This document shows, piece after piece, positions 1-8,463 of a DNA stretch of 64,000 bases (position 1 is the stretch's first letter; each line of letters starts with the position of its first letter). Source of the DNA: Streptomyces sp. NBC_00433 (GTDB lineage Bacteria > Actinomycetota > Actinomycetes > Streptomycetales > Streptomycetaceae); NCBI GenBank assembly GCA_036015235.1, contig CP107926.1, forward strand, positions 6,323,501-6,387,500, in the 5' to 3' direction. A model generated the notes under the pieces. The model did not search any database and was not told where the DNA came from. It worked only from the letters and a program-made list of their open reading frames with translations. Position numbers and translations under genes: made by a program.

Positions 1-693
1 TCCTGGATCCTGCTCGACCACCCGCTGCTGGCCCTTGAGGTCGCCGGCTCCACGGTCTTCCTCGAACCCGACGCGGTCGCCGTCGCCCCCGACGGCGCCT
101 GGACCGTCGCCGAGATCAAGTCCTTCCCCATCCTGGACGGCGGCGCCGACGCCATGAAGGTCGGCGCGGCCGCCCGGCAGGCGGCGGTCTACGTCCTGGC
201 CCTCGACGCGATCGAACCGGGCCGCACCCGCACCGACGTGCTCCTGGTCTGCCCCAAGGACTTCTCCAACCTGCCCACCGCGGAGTGGGTCGACGTCCGC
301 AGGCAGCTCGCCGTCACCCGGCGCCAGCTCGCCCGGCTCACCCGCATCGACGAGATCGCCGCGGCGCTCCCCGAGGGCACCACCTTCGACGTGGCCCGGC
401 CCCGCCCCGACCTCACCGCCGCGGTGGAATCCGTCCCGGCCGCCTACGCCCCCGAGTGCCTCGCCAGCTGCGAGCTGGCCTTCCACTGCCGTGACCGTGC
501 GCGCGCGGCCGACTCCGTCGACGCGCTGGGCCGGGGTCTGCGGTCTGACCTCGGCGCGCTCACCACGGTCACCGCGGTCCTGTCCGCGGCCGCTTCCGCC
601 CCCTGCGGCGTTGACGACGACCCCGCGGTCAGCGCGCTTCGCCGTGCGGCGGCGCTCCGAGCCGAAGCGCTCCGCGCGGACCCCGCGTCGTGA
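1..693 (+). CDS. PD-(D/E)XK family nuclease with Cys cluster (5' end missing)
   Basis: The open frame runs in from base 1, so the N-terminus lies outside the window. A PD dipeptide (bases 67-72) followed by the E-I-K triad (112-120) is the core motif of PD-(D/E)XK (RecB/Cas4-like) nucleases. Near the C-terminus three cysteines are spaced C-x3-C-x5-C (codons at 457, 469, 487), as in the C-terminal part of the 4Fe-4S cluster of Cas4, AddB and Dna2 nucleases; the fourth cysteine would be expected upstream, out of view. The inferred role is a metal-dependent DNA nuclease. It points the same way as a helicase gene 2.2 kb downstream, but a large repeat array lies between, so co-transcription is uncertain. 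Not a CRISPR Cas4: no cas genes or repeats are present. Confidence 0.62.
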   Translation, partial: SWILLDHPLLALEVAGSTVFLEPDAVAVAPDGAWTVAEIKSFPILDGGADAMKVGAAARQAAVYVLALDAIEPGRTRTDVLLVCPKDFSNLPTAEWVDVRRQLAVTRRQLARLTRIDEIAAALPEGTTFDVARPRPDLTAAVESVPAAYAPECLASCELAFHCRDRARAADSVDALGRGLRSDLGALTTVTAVLSAAASAPCGVDDDPAVSALRRAAALRAEALRADPAS

Positions 694-1303
694 CCCGCCG
701 CCCCGCTCCCGGCCCTCGGAGTTCCGCGCGGTTCCCCGCGCCCCTGGGCGGGTGCCCCTTGCGGTGCGCCGCTTGCCCGCGGCGCCGTCGTGGTCGCGCG
801 CGCAGTTCCCCGCGCCCCCAGGTGGGTGCCTCTTGCGGTGCGTCGCTTGCCTGCGGCCCGATGGGGGCTTGTCGCGCGGTTCCTCGCGCCCCTGGGTGGG
901 TGCCTCGTTTTGTCGCGTTCACAGTCGCGGTGCGTCGTGGCGGGGCGCGCAGTTCCCCGCGCCCCTTCGGGCTCGCGTCTCCCGCCGTCAGGCGCTGGTC
1001 CCTGCCAGGGGCTCCGCGCGCAGGAGGGCAAGCGTTTTTCAGGGGCGCGGGGAACTGCGCGCCCCGCCGAAGAGGCGGGAGAGAAAGCAACGCCACCGCA
1101 AGTGGCAACCACCTGGGGGCGCGGGGAACCGCGCGACAAGCCCCCACGCAGCCGCAGGCAGGCGGCGCCACCGCAGGGGGCACCCACCTGGGGGCGCGGG
1201 GAACCGCGCGCGCGACCATGAACCCGCCGGTGGTCCGGCGACCGCAGAGGTACCCGCAAAGGGGCGGCACCGTACCGCAAGGGCACCCGCTTGGCGGTGT
1301 CGC
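694..1303. repeat. array of GC-rich repeats in two opposing blocks (inverted repeat array)
   Basis: This 610-bp gap has no credible gene. It holds about four copies of a unit built on CGCGCAGTTCCCCGCGCCCC (near 727, 799, 873, 941), usually followed by GGTGGGTGCC and a TTGCGGTGCG-like tail, and then about three copies of the reverse complement (near 1045, 1117, 1187). The switch point is near 1000-1030, so the block as a whole could fold into a long hairpin. Units of this kind recur in Streptomyces intergenic regions in my experience; their function is not established. Long frames on both strands through here are artefacts of the repeats. Confidence 0.8.
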
Positions 1304-2863
1304 GTGACGTTGATGAATGTGCTGGCCCGTGCGGAGGCCGTGGCCCGCGGGCGGGCCGTGCCCGCCGCGACGGTGCGGCACCGGTGGCTCGCCGAGAAAC
1401 CCCTCGTGTTCGTGCCGCTGACCACCGCGGGTGAGGCCGGCGCCCCGCTCGGGGCGATGCTCGGCACCGAGCGAACCGCCCCGACCGTCCTCGTGGTGCC
1501 GCAGCCGCTCGACCGCACCCAGCGCTTCGACTTCTTCGCGGGCCTGGCCGCGGCGATCCTCCCGGTGGTCGAGGGGTACGCCGACGACGTCGAGACGGAG
1601 CCGGCCACCCGCAACCGGGAGGAGACGGAGGTCTGCGCCGACGCCCCGCAGGTGATCGTGCCGAACAGCGCGGCGCTGGAGTACGTACGGCTGCTCGGCC
1701 GGTCCACCCGCTATCTGCGGACGGTCGAGGACCCGGAGGCCCCGCACCCGGTGCCGGTTCCTGTGCCGCTGCTGGGGCGCTGGCTCACGCACTGGGCCGA
1801 GCGGGCGCGTACGCCCGGCAGTGCGCTGCTGGTCGCGATGACGGACCTGCTGACGCGGCACTGGGCCACCGGCCAGAGCGCGATGGAGGACCAGCACCTG
1901 GGTGGGCTGCTGGGCTGGATCGACCCGCCGCCGGGGATGGACGGGCCGGCCGCGGCGGCCCGCGCGCAGACCGGGCGCGACCGGTACGGGCTGCTGTTGA
2001 GCCCGCCGGCGGGGCCGGCCACCGACCCGGTGTTCGACAACCGCGTGCTGGCCCCGGCGCTGGAGCGCTACGACGCGGCCAGGTCGGCGGGCACGGCGGG
2101 CCCGCTGCGGGTCGCGGAGGCGGATGTGCGGCGGCTGGTCGCCTCGCAGTTGCAGCCGACGTGGGACGACGTGTGGCACGGCGTGGACCTGCTGCGGGCG
2201 CTGCCCGAGGGCGCGCATGTGGCCGAGCGCTGGAAGCGTGACCGCTGGTCCTTCACCGGCCACCGCGACCGCGTGCGCGCGGGCGAGCCGCCGCAGCCGA
2301 AGCGCGACGACGCCGTGACGGCCGCGCAGAAGCTCGCGGGCCGCGAGACCGCCCAGGCCCGGCTCTTCGCGCAGGAGGCGCTGGACGACCCGCTGGTGAT
2401 GGCGGCCAGGCGGCTGGCCGGCGAGGCCTTCGCGGGCACGGTGCTCGCCGTGGAGATGACGTATTCGGAGGGCCGCCGCCCGATGCCCCGCCCGGTGCTG
2501 ACCGTGGCCACCCCCGACGTCCCCCAGGCGGACCCGGGCGTGAAGGCCTACCGCGCCCTCCCGGACGCGAAGTCGGCCCAGACGGCCGACGTGCTGGCGG
2601 TCGTGGCCGCCCAGGAGCCCGATCGGTGCACCGTCACGGTCAGGCTCACCGGCGGGATGGGTACGGGCAAGGCGCCGCGGGAAGGCTCGGTGCCGGAGGT
2701 GGGGGAGAGGGTGACGTTCACGCTGTTCGCGCACGACCCGCGCGGCGGGCCCGCGCTGCCGGAGGCGGAGGCGACGCCGTGGACGCACGGCGGGCCGCCC
2801 GGCGCGGGCGGCAGCGGACCTGGTGACGTACCGGACATCGTGACGGCGGAGGACTTCCTGTGA
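1304..2863 (+). CDS. uncharacterised protein between nuclease and helicase genes
   Basis: I do not recognise the family. The protein is about 519 residues, with an acidic C-terminus ending IVTAEDFL. The frame stays open much further upstream, but that part translates the repeat array, so the start is placed at GTG 1304 (MTLMNV...) or ATG 1313; neither has a clear ribosome binding site. No signal peptide, membrane segment or obvious catalytic motif is visible. The middle region is rich in arginine and tryptophan (about residues 270-350), and the last 100 residues read like a small beta-rich domain. Its stop codon overlaps the helicase start (GTGA), so the two are translationally coupled, which suggests a functional partnership with helicase and nuclease. 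Confidence 0.75.
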   Translation: MTLMNVLARAEAVARGRAVPAATVRHRWLAEKPLVFVPLTTAGEAGAPLGAMLGTERTAPTVLVVPQPLDRTQRFDFFAGLAAAILPVVEGYADDVETEPATRNREETEVCADAPQVIVPNSAALEYVRLLGRSTRYLRTVEDPEAPHPVPVPVPLLGRWLTHWAERARTPGSALLVAMTDLLTRHWATGQSAMEDQHLGGLLGWIDPPPGMDGPAAAARAQTGRDRYGLLLSPPAGPATDPVFDNRVLAPALERYDAARSAGTAGPLRVAEADVRRLVASQLQPTWDDVWHGVDLLRALPEGAHVAERWKRDRWSFTGHRDRVRAGEPPQPKRDDAVTAAQKLAGRETAQARLFAQEALDDPLVMAARRLAGEAFAGTVLAVEMTYSEGRRPMPRPVLTVATPDVPQADPGVKAYRALPDAKSAQTADVLAVVAAQEPDRCTVTVRLTGGMGTGKAPREGSVPEVGERVTFTLFAHDPRGGPALPEAEATPWTHGGPPGAGGSGPGDVPDIVTAEDFL

Positions 2864-4233
2864 CGCGGGGCGCGGACGCGACCGACGGGCCCGGCGAGCG
2901 GTTCGACCCGGGGGCCGAGGCCGCCGCGGCGACCGCGGCGATCCTGGACAGCACGCTGCACGGCACCGCCCGCGGTGTGGTCGTGGACTCGCCGCCCGGG
3001 GCGGGGAAGTCGACGCTCGTGGTGCGCGCGGCCCGCGAACTGGCCGCCGCCGGGGAGCGGTTGATGATCGTCGCGCAGACGAACGCCCAGGTGGACGACC
3101 TCGCGGACCGGCTCGCCACCGCCGAGCCGACGCTGCCGGTGGGCCGGCTGCACGGCGCGGACTCGCCCCCTGACCCGGTGCTCGACCGGCACCCCGAGGT
3201 CTTGAAGTCCTCCTCGGTCGCCGACCTCCGCGACCGTACGGTGGTGATCGCGACGGCCGCGAAATGGGCGTACGTCAAGGACGTCGAGCCCTGGCGGCAC
3301 GCCATCGTGGACGAGGCCTACCAGATGCGGTCCGACGCGCTGCTCCAGGTCGCGGGGCTGTTCGAGCGGGCGCTCTTCGTCGGGGACCCGGGGCAGCTCG
3401 ACCCCTTCAGCGTGGTCGGCGCCGAGCAGTGGGCCGGGCTGAGCTGGGACCCGTCCGCGAGCGCGGTGGTCACGCTGCTGGCGCACAACCCGGGGCTGCC
3501 GCAGCACCGGTTGCCGGTGTCGTGGCGCCTGCCGGCGTCGGCGGCGCCGCTGGTGTCGCGGGCGTTCTACCCGTACACGCCGTTCAGGAGCGGTACGGGG
3601 CACGGCGACCGGCGGCTGGGCTTCGGGGTGCCGGGGGACGGCGGCGGGCCCGACCGGGTGCTGGACGAGGCGGCCGCGTCCGGGTGGGGGCTGCTGGAAC
3701 TGCCCGCGCGGCACACCCCGCGTACCGACCCCGAGGCGGTACGCGCCGTCGCCGCGGTCGTACGGCGACTGCTGGACCGCGGCGGGGTGACGTATTCCGA
3801 GCGCGGCAAGGACCCCGCGCCGCTGACCGCCGACCGGATCGCGGTCGGCACCGCGCACCGCGACCAGGCCGCCGCGGTGCGCGCCGCGCTGGCCGCGCTC
3901 GGGGTGCCCGCCGGCCCCGGCGGGGTCGCGGTGGACACCGCGAACCGCTTGCAGGGCAGGGAGTTCGACGTCACCGTCGTCCTGCACCCGCTGTCGGGGC
4001 GCCCGGACGCCACCGCCTTCCACCTGGAGACGGGCCGGCTGTGCGTCCTGGCCTCCCGCCACCGGCACGCCTGCATCGTGGTCTGCCGGGCCGGCGTGGC
4101 GGACCTGCTGGACGAGCACCCGTCCTCGGAGCCGGTGCGCCTCGGCGTCACCGTGAAATTCCCCGACGGCTGGGAGGCCAACCACGCCGTGCTCGCCCAC
4201 CTCGCGGAACACCGGGTGGGCTGGCGCCCCTGA
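2860..4233 (+). CDS. UPF1/Dna2-like superfamily 1 helicase (AAA)
   Basis: A 457-residue compact SF1 helicase core. Visible motifs in order: Walker A SPPGAGKS (about residues 44-51); motif II DEAYQ (about 151), the DEAxQ form typical of UPF1/SMUBP2/Dna2 helicases; motif III GDPGQL (about 174); SWRLP (about 221) as the SxR motif; motif V DTANRLQGREFD (about 359); motif VI ASRHRH (about 398). The large 1B/1C insertions of eukaryotic members are missing. GTG start at 2860 overlaps the preceding stop by 4 bp. Role inferred as ATP-driven unwinding or translocation on nucleic acid, probably acting with the upstream PD-(D/E)XK nuclease, like a Dna2 protein split into separate chains. Confidence 0.82.
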   Translation: MTRGADATDGPGERFDPGAEAAAATAAILDSTLHGTARGVVVDSPPGAGKSTLVVRAARELAAAGERLMIVAQTNAQVDDLADRLATAEPTLPVGRLHGADSPPDPVLDRHPEVLKSSSVADLRDRTVVIATAAKWAYVKDVEPWRHAIVDEAYQMRSDALLQVAGLFERALFVGDPGQLDPFSVVGAEQWAGLSWDPSASAVVTLLAHNPGLPQHRLPVSWRLPASAAPLVSRAFYPYTPFRSGTGHGDRRLGFGVPGDGGGPDRVLDEAAASGWGLLELPARHTPRTDPEAVRAVAAVVRRLLDRGGVTYSERGKDPAPLTADRIAVGTAHRDQAAAVRAALAALGVPAGPGGVAVDTANRLQGREFDVTVVLHPLSGRPDATAFHLETGRLCVLASRHRHACIVVCRAGVADLLDEHPSSEPVRLGVTVKFPDGWEANHAVLAHLAEHRVGWRP

Positions 4234-4301
4234 GCGAGGCCCTGGGGGGACTTGCGCGGACGCGGGACAATGGAAGGCGGAACCGACCCCGGAGGTACCG
4301 C

Positions 4302-4682
4302 ATGTCCGAGCCGCGACCGGCTCGCCCGTCCCGCGAGTCACGTGACCCCCGCGCCGACCGGCCCAAACGCCCCGCCCCGCTGCTGTTCGAACCCGGTGCG
4401 CCCACCGACACCGGCGGCGACCGCTTCTTCGAGCTGGACTCGATGGACGACCCCCGGCAGCTGCTGGCCAGGGCCACCGAGCTGGAGCAGGCGTTCCGTA
4501 CCGCTGCCGATCGGGCGAGCGAATTCCAGGCCATCGCCGCCGCCCAGCTCACCGACCCCCGCCGATTCGACCGGCTCACCGCGGCCGACCTGGCGGAACA
4601 GGCCGGCTGGACCGAGGACTACGCCAAGAAGATGGCCGAGTACGGCCAGAGCCTGATCGCCGGCGGCGGTGTCACCCCGTAA
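4302..4682 (+). CDS. small uncharacterised protein
   Basis: A 126-residue protein whose ATG (4302) follows a good GGAGGT ribosome binding site at 4291-4296. The first 40 residues are rich in Arg, Pro and Asp and look disordered; the rest (about 45-120) is helical, with an Asp/Leu-rich segment LLARATELEQAFR and a C-terminal segment LAEQAGWTEDYAKKM that resembles a small helical bundle. No membrane segment, signal peptide or metal site is seen. It sits 68 bp after the helicase on the same strand with its own ribosome binding site. I recognise it only as a conserved-looking Streptomyces-type protein; no function can be assigned. Confidence 0.75.
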   Translation: MSEPRPARPSRESRDPRADRPKRPAPLLFEPGAPTDTGGDRFFELDSMDDPRQLLARATELEQAFRTAADRASEFQAIAAAQLTDPRRFDRLTAADLAEQAGWTEDYAKKMAEYGQSLIAGGGVTP

Positions 4683-4789
4683 CGGACCGGTCGCCGTGGG
4701 TTCGGCAGGGTACGCCTCCTCCCCGTCCCTGTCGCGTATTCGGCGGATTTGCCCGGACGCCGCCCGGCGGGGCGGTACCTGTAGATGCC

Positions 4790-5392
4790 ATGGATGAATG
4801 GCAGGGGAGCACCAGCGTCGTCGGGATCGTCTCCGAGGCCCAACGGCGGCAGCACACTGCGTTTGTCACCCCGGAAGGGGCCGCCTGGCTGGCCTCCGCG
4901 AGCGCCTTCCCACGCAGCGTCGAGGCCCTGTGGTCGGCCCGTCCGGGCGCCCCGAGCGTCCTGCCCTGCGGCAGGACCTTCGACGTGGTCAACCTCACCG
5001 CCCTCTTCGGGCGCCGGGTGCTCGAACAGCTCTGGGCCTCGGGACCCGGCAGCGGACCGGTCGCCGTCCACCGCGGCCGGGTCCTGCTGCTGGTCTCCCC
5101 CGGCACCGCCCAGCGGCTGCCCTCGCTGCTCGGCTGGGAGGAGTGGGCCGCCGCCGTCCCGCCGATGCTGTGCCACGGAGCCGGCGACGCGGTGACCGTC
5201 CCGCCGCTCTGCGAGGACCCCGCCGCCGACGCCTGCGACGGCACCGGGATGTCCCGCTGGGTCGTCGCCCCCGACACCCGCCACCCCTGGCTGCCGGGCC
5301 CCGACATCCTGCTCTGGGCCTGCGTCCGGGCCGCCAGAACCGTCCCCGTGTCCACCCCTCCCGCCCTGGTCGGGGTGCGGGGAAGGGCGTGA
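4790..5392 (+). CDS. prim-pol (primase/polymerase N-terminal)-like protein
   Basis: A 200-residue protein resembling short Streptomyces proteins that are usually labelled bifunctional DNA primase/polymerase N-terminal domain. It shows the conserved segments LPCGRTFDVV (about 62-71), GPVAVHRGRVLLLV (about 90-103) and LCHGAGDAVTVPPL (about 125-138). The catalytic DxD of true prim-pol enzymes is not obvious, so enzymatic activity is doubtful. The ATG at 4790 lacks a strong ribosome binding site. It lies alone between the helicase group and a tRNA-Lys gene. The family label rests on recall of similar proteins rather than on a definite motif. Confidence 0.55.
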   Translation: MDEWQGSTSVVGIVSEAQRRQHTAFVTPEGAAWLASASAFPRSVEALWSARPGAPSVLPCGRTFDVVNLTALFGRRVLEQLWASGPGSGPVAVHRGRVLLLVSPGTAQRLPSLLGWEEWAAAVPPMLCHGAGDAVTVPPLCEDPAADACDGTGMSRWVVAPDTRHPWLPGPDILLWACVRAARTVPVSTPPALVGVRGRA

Positions 5393-5448
5393 CCGCTATC
5401 GATTTTCCAGGTCGCCGGGGTGGGTGCTAATGTCTACGACGTCAGCAG

Positions 5449-5522
5449 GCGCCGCTAGCTCAGTTGGTTAGAGCAGCTGACTCTTAATCAGCGGGTCCGG
5501 GGTTCGAGTCCCTGGCGGCGCA
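5449..5522 (+). tRNA. tRNA-Lys (anticodon CTT)
   Basis: The cloverleaf is readable: the acceptor stem GCGCCGC (5449-5455) pairs with GCGGCGC (5515-5521) and is followed by discriminator A. The D-arm contains AGTTGGTTAGA, the anticodon stem GCTGA/TCAGC encloses the loop CTCTTAA (5481-5487) with anticodon CTT at 5483-5485, and the T-loop is TTCGAGT. The full CCA end is not encoded (ACCT follows). Confidence 0.97.
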
Positions 5523-5529
5523 CCTGAAG

Positions 5530-5562
5530 CGAAGGCCCTCCGTTCTCCACGGGGGGCCTTCG
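5530..5562 (+). terminator. hairpin terminator after tRNA-Lys
   Basis: CGAAGGCCCTCCG (5530-5542) pairs with CGGGGGGCCTTCG (5550-5562) across a 7-nt loop, immediately downstream of the tRNA. It lacks a U-tract, which is usual for Streptomyces terminators. Confidence 0.75.
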
Positions 5563-5631
5563 GCGTACCCGGATCATGCCGCCCGGCGCGCCGCCCGGCC
5601 CGGTGCGTCCACGACCACCACGCTGGTCCCC

Positions 5632-8040
5632 ATGGGGCACTGGTCGCTGACCGAGGCCGTCAGGGTGGAGATTTCCGGCACCGGCGGCCGGACACCGCTG
5701 TTCCTGCTGCTCGCCGGCCTGCTCGGGTCGTTCCTCTTCATCCGCTTCAGCGTCCGGATGATCCGCAGGGGAGTGTCCTGGTGGCCCGGCAACGTCCAGC
5801 CCGGCGGACTGCACATCCACCACGTCGTCTTCGGCCAGGTGATGATGATCGTCGGCGGCGTCGGCTCCTTCGCCGTCCACGGCGGCCCGCTCGCCCACGA
5901 CATCCTCGCCTTCGTCTTCGGCGCCGGCTGCGGCCTGGTCCTGGACGAATTCGCCCTGGTCCTGCACCTGGAGGACGTCTACTGGCGCGAGGAGGGCCGG
6001 CAGTCCGTCGACGCGGTCATCCTCGCGGTCTCCGTCATCGGCCTGCTCCTCATCGGCCAGGCCCCCCTCGGCGGCTACGTCGGCGGCACCTCCTGGACCC
6101 CCTACGCCGTCGCCGCCCTCCTGCTCGGCTTCGTCGTGCTCTGCCTGCTCAAGGGCAAGGTGTGGACCGGCCTGCTCGGCGTGATGCTGCCCTTCCTCGC
6201 CGTCATCGGCGCCCTGCGCCTCGCCCGGCCCGCCAGCCCCTGGGCCCGCTGGCGCTACGGCAGCAGGCCGCGCCGGATGGCCCGCGCGGAACGCCGCGAG
6301 GACCGCATCCACCGGCGGATGGTCGTCCTGAAGACCCGCGCCATGGACGCCGTCGCCGGCGCCCCCAACCCGGTGTCCCTGACCAAGGCCCCGCCGACCC
6401 GCGCCACCATCGTCGACCTGCCGCCCTCCCGCGTCGAAGTGCTGCTCGCCCGGGTGCTGCGCCCGCTGCGCGACCCCGGCGCCGCCGCCGCCGTCTGGTA
6501 CCTGCGGGCCGCCACCGCCGTCAACGTCGTCACCGGCGCCGTCGTCCCCTTCCGCGACCGGGTGCGCGCCGCCACCAACGGCGAATACGTCACCGCCTTC
6601 CTGGTCAGCCCCGGCTTCACCGGCGCCGCCCTCGCCCTGGTCCTGTCGATCAGCCTGCGCCGCCGCAAACGCGCCGCCTGGATCGTCACCACCGTCCTGA
6701 CCGTGGCCTACACCCTCACCATCGCCACCACCATCGCCGCCGTCCGCGAATCCCGCGGCCACCCCTTCAACTGGGCCTCCCTCGGCATCACCCTGCTCTT
6801 CCTCACCGCCCTGCTGGTCTCCCGCCCGCTCTTCAACGTCCGCGGCGAACCCGGCAACGTCGCACTCGGCCTGACCAGCCTGCTCATCGGCGCGGTCATC
6901 GCCGTCGGCGTCGGCACCCTGCTGGTCCACGCCACCGACGAGGTGCCGCCCCGCCAGTGGAGCGCCAGCCTGCGCTACGCGGTCGTACGCGTCCTGACCG
7001 TCTCCGGCCTCTTCGACCTGCCCGGCATCACCGTGCCCGGCTGGACCGACCTGGCCATCAACATCCTCAGCGTCGCCCTGATGCTCGTCGTCCTGCTGGC
7101 CTTCTTCCGCGCCCCCCGCGGCCGGGCCCGCCTCGACCCCGCCGACGAACGCCGGCTCCGCGCCCTTCTCCGCGCCTACGGCCGCCGCGACTCACTCGGC
7201 TACTTCGCCCTGCGCCGCGACAAATCCGTCTGCTGGACCCCGTCCCGCGACGCCGCGATCCTCTACCGCGTCGTCAACGGCGTCGCCCTCGCCACCGGCG
7301 ACCCCCTCGGCCCCCGCGACGCCTGGCCCGCCGCCGTCGCCAACTGGCTCACCCACACCCACCGCCACGCCTGGGTCGCCGCGGTCACCAACGCCGGACC
7401 CGACGCCGTGGAGGCCTACGAAGCGGCCGGCTTCCACGGTTTCGCCTCCGGCGAGGAAGCGGTGGTGGACGTGGCGTCCTTCACGGCGGACGGCACCGCG
7501 CTCATCGGGGCGCACCGGCTCGTCGCCGACGCCGGCTACACCACCGCCCACCGGCGGCAGGCCGCCATCGACGCCGACGAATTCCGCCGCCTCGGGCAGC
7601 TCGCCGACGCATGGCGCCGGCATCCTGCAGAACGCCGCTTCGCCGCCGCCCTCGGGCGGCTCGGCGACCCCGCAGACGGGGACTACCTCCTCGCGGAGTG
7701 CCGCGACCCCAACGGGCGCACCTGCGCCCTCCTCGGCTTCGTCCCCTGGGGCCGGGACGGGCTCACCCTCGACCTCCTCCGCTACGACCGCGACTCCGGC
7801 CGCGCGCCCGTCGACCACCTCCTCACCGACCTCCTCCTCACCGCCGCCGGCGCCACCGCCTCCCCCCTCACCGGCGTGACCCGCCTCTCCCTCAACATCA
7901 CCTCCACCCACCCCCACCCTCCCTGGCACCCCCCAACGCCCCCGTACACCCCCTACGCCCCCCACCGGCACCCCCGCTACCTCCTCTACGAACGCCGCCT
8001 CGACCTCCCCCGAGTAGCCGCAGTGGCCCTCCGAGGCTGA
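5632..8040 (+). CDS. DUF2156 / phosphatidylglycerol lysyltransferase-like membrane protein
   Basis: 802 residues. The N-terminal half is a multi-spanning membrane region: about 12 hydrophobic stretches fall between residues 15 and 500, starting with PLFLLLAGLLGSFLFIRF. The His-rich GGLHIHHVVFGQ follows the first helices. The C-terminal part (about 510-780) is a DUF2156/LPG_synthase_C domain with YFALRRDKS, GVALATGDPLGPRDAW and AYEAAGFHGF, the GNAT-like fold that moves aminoacyl groups from tRNA to lipid in MprF and LysX. Inferred role: a membrane enzyme modifying phosphatidylglycerol or another lipid, possibly for cationic peptide resistance. The tRNA-Lys gene just upstream may be coincidence. 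ATG 5632 has a poor ribosome binding site, so the exact start is uncertain. Confidence 0.82.
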   Translation: MGHWSLTEAVRVEISGTGGRTPLFLLLAGLLGSFLFIRFSVRMIRRGVSWWPGNVQPGGLHIHHVVFGQVMMIVGGVGSFAVHGGPLAHDILAFVFGAGCGLVLDEFALVLHLEDVYWREEGRQSVDAVILAVSVIGLLLIGQAPLGGYVGGTSWTPYAVAALLLGFVVLCLLKGKVWTGLLGVMLPFLAVIGALRLARPASPWARWRYGSRPRRMARAERREDRIHRRMVVLKTRAMDAVAGAPNPVSLTKAPPTRATIVDLPPSRVEVLLARVLRPLRDPGAAAAVWYLRAATAVNVVTGAVVPFRDRVRAATNGEYVTAFLVSPGFTGAALALVLSISLRRRKRAAWIVTTVLTVAYTLTIATTIAAVRESRGHPFNWASLGITLLFLTALLVSRPLFNVRGEPGNVALGLTSLLIGAVIAVGVGTLLVHATDEVPPRQWSASLRYAVVRVLTVSGLFDLPGITVPGWTDLAINILSVALMLVVLLAFFRAPRGRARLDPADERRLRALLRAYGRRDSLGYFALRRDKSVCWTPSRDAAILYRVVNGVALATGDPLGPRDAWPAAVANWLTHTHRHAWVAAVTNAGPDAVEAYEAAGFHGFASGEEAVVDVASFTADGTALIGAHRLVADAGYTTAHRRQAAIDADEFRRLGQLADAWRRHPAERRFAAALGRLGDPADGDYLLAECRDPNGRTCALLGFVPWGRDGLTLDLLRYDRDSGRAPVDHLLTDLLLTAAGATASPLTGVTRLSLNITSTHPHPPWHPPTPPYTPYAPHRHPRYLLYERRLDLPRVAAVALRG

Positions 8041-8081
8041 GCCCCCTCCGGGGCTGAGCCCCCTCCGGGGGTGGGCCGACG

Positions 8082-8428
8082 TCGGCGACCGCACGCCCGT
8101 GCGTGACGGGGTGCTGCGGCGCAAGGAGTCCGGCTGGGGGTGAGGCGTGGTTGGCGGCGCCCCCGACCGGCCTCACCCCCGCCCTCCACGGATGTGCAGA
8201 CGCCGGCGGTGGGGAGGGGACGATCCGGGGGTGTCCCCGCAGGACTGCGCACGACTCCCGCTGGAACGTTCGGGAAGGGCTCAGGTGCGCAGTCCGAGGA
8301 GATACCCCCGGAGCGGCACCGACACGACCACCACCGGCACCCGCACCCGACCGACCACCCGCACGGGCGAGCGGGCGGGGCGAGATGGGGGTACCCCCAT
8401 GCGGAGCTACGGGGGAGGGCGGGCGAAC
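8082..8428 (+). repeat. left arm of long inverted repeat flanking the S33 peptidase
   Basis: This segment is repeated in inverse orientation at 9944-10316. From about 8122 to 8407 the two arms differ by only about one inserted base; the outer ends (8082-8120 versus 10316 inward) are also alike but the right arm carries an extra stretch of about 26 bp. The arm contains the palindromic block GATGGGGGTACCCCCATGC near its inner end and stops about 35 bp before the peptidase start codon, so it includes that gene's upstream region. The gap 8041-8463 otherwise holds only a short duplication GGCTGAGCCCCCTCCGG at 8034-8068. Confidence 0.92.
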
Positions 8429-8463
8429 GGGCGGGCAGGAAAGAACCGACCTACGTTGATTTC

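Noticed and set aside
491..1303. Open frame extending the 1304 gene upstream by about 270 codons
   Set aside because: It translates the inverted repeat array into Arg/Pro-rich sequence; the opposite strand and other frames are equally open, so it is a GC artefact.
694..1303. Possible CRISPR array
   Set aside because: Units are inverted in two blocks, spacers are not unique or of constant length, and no cas operon is present.
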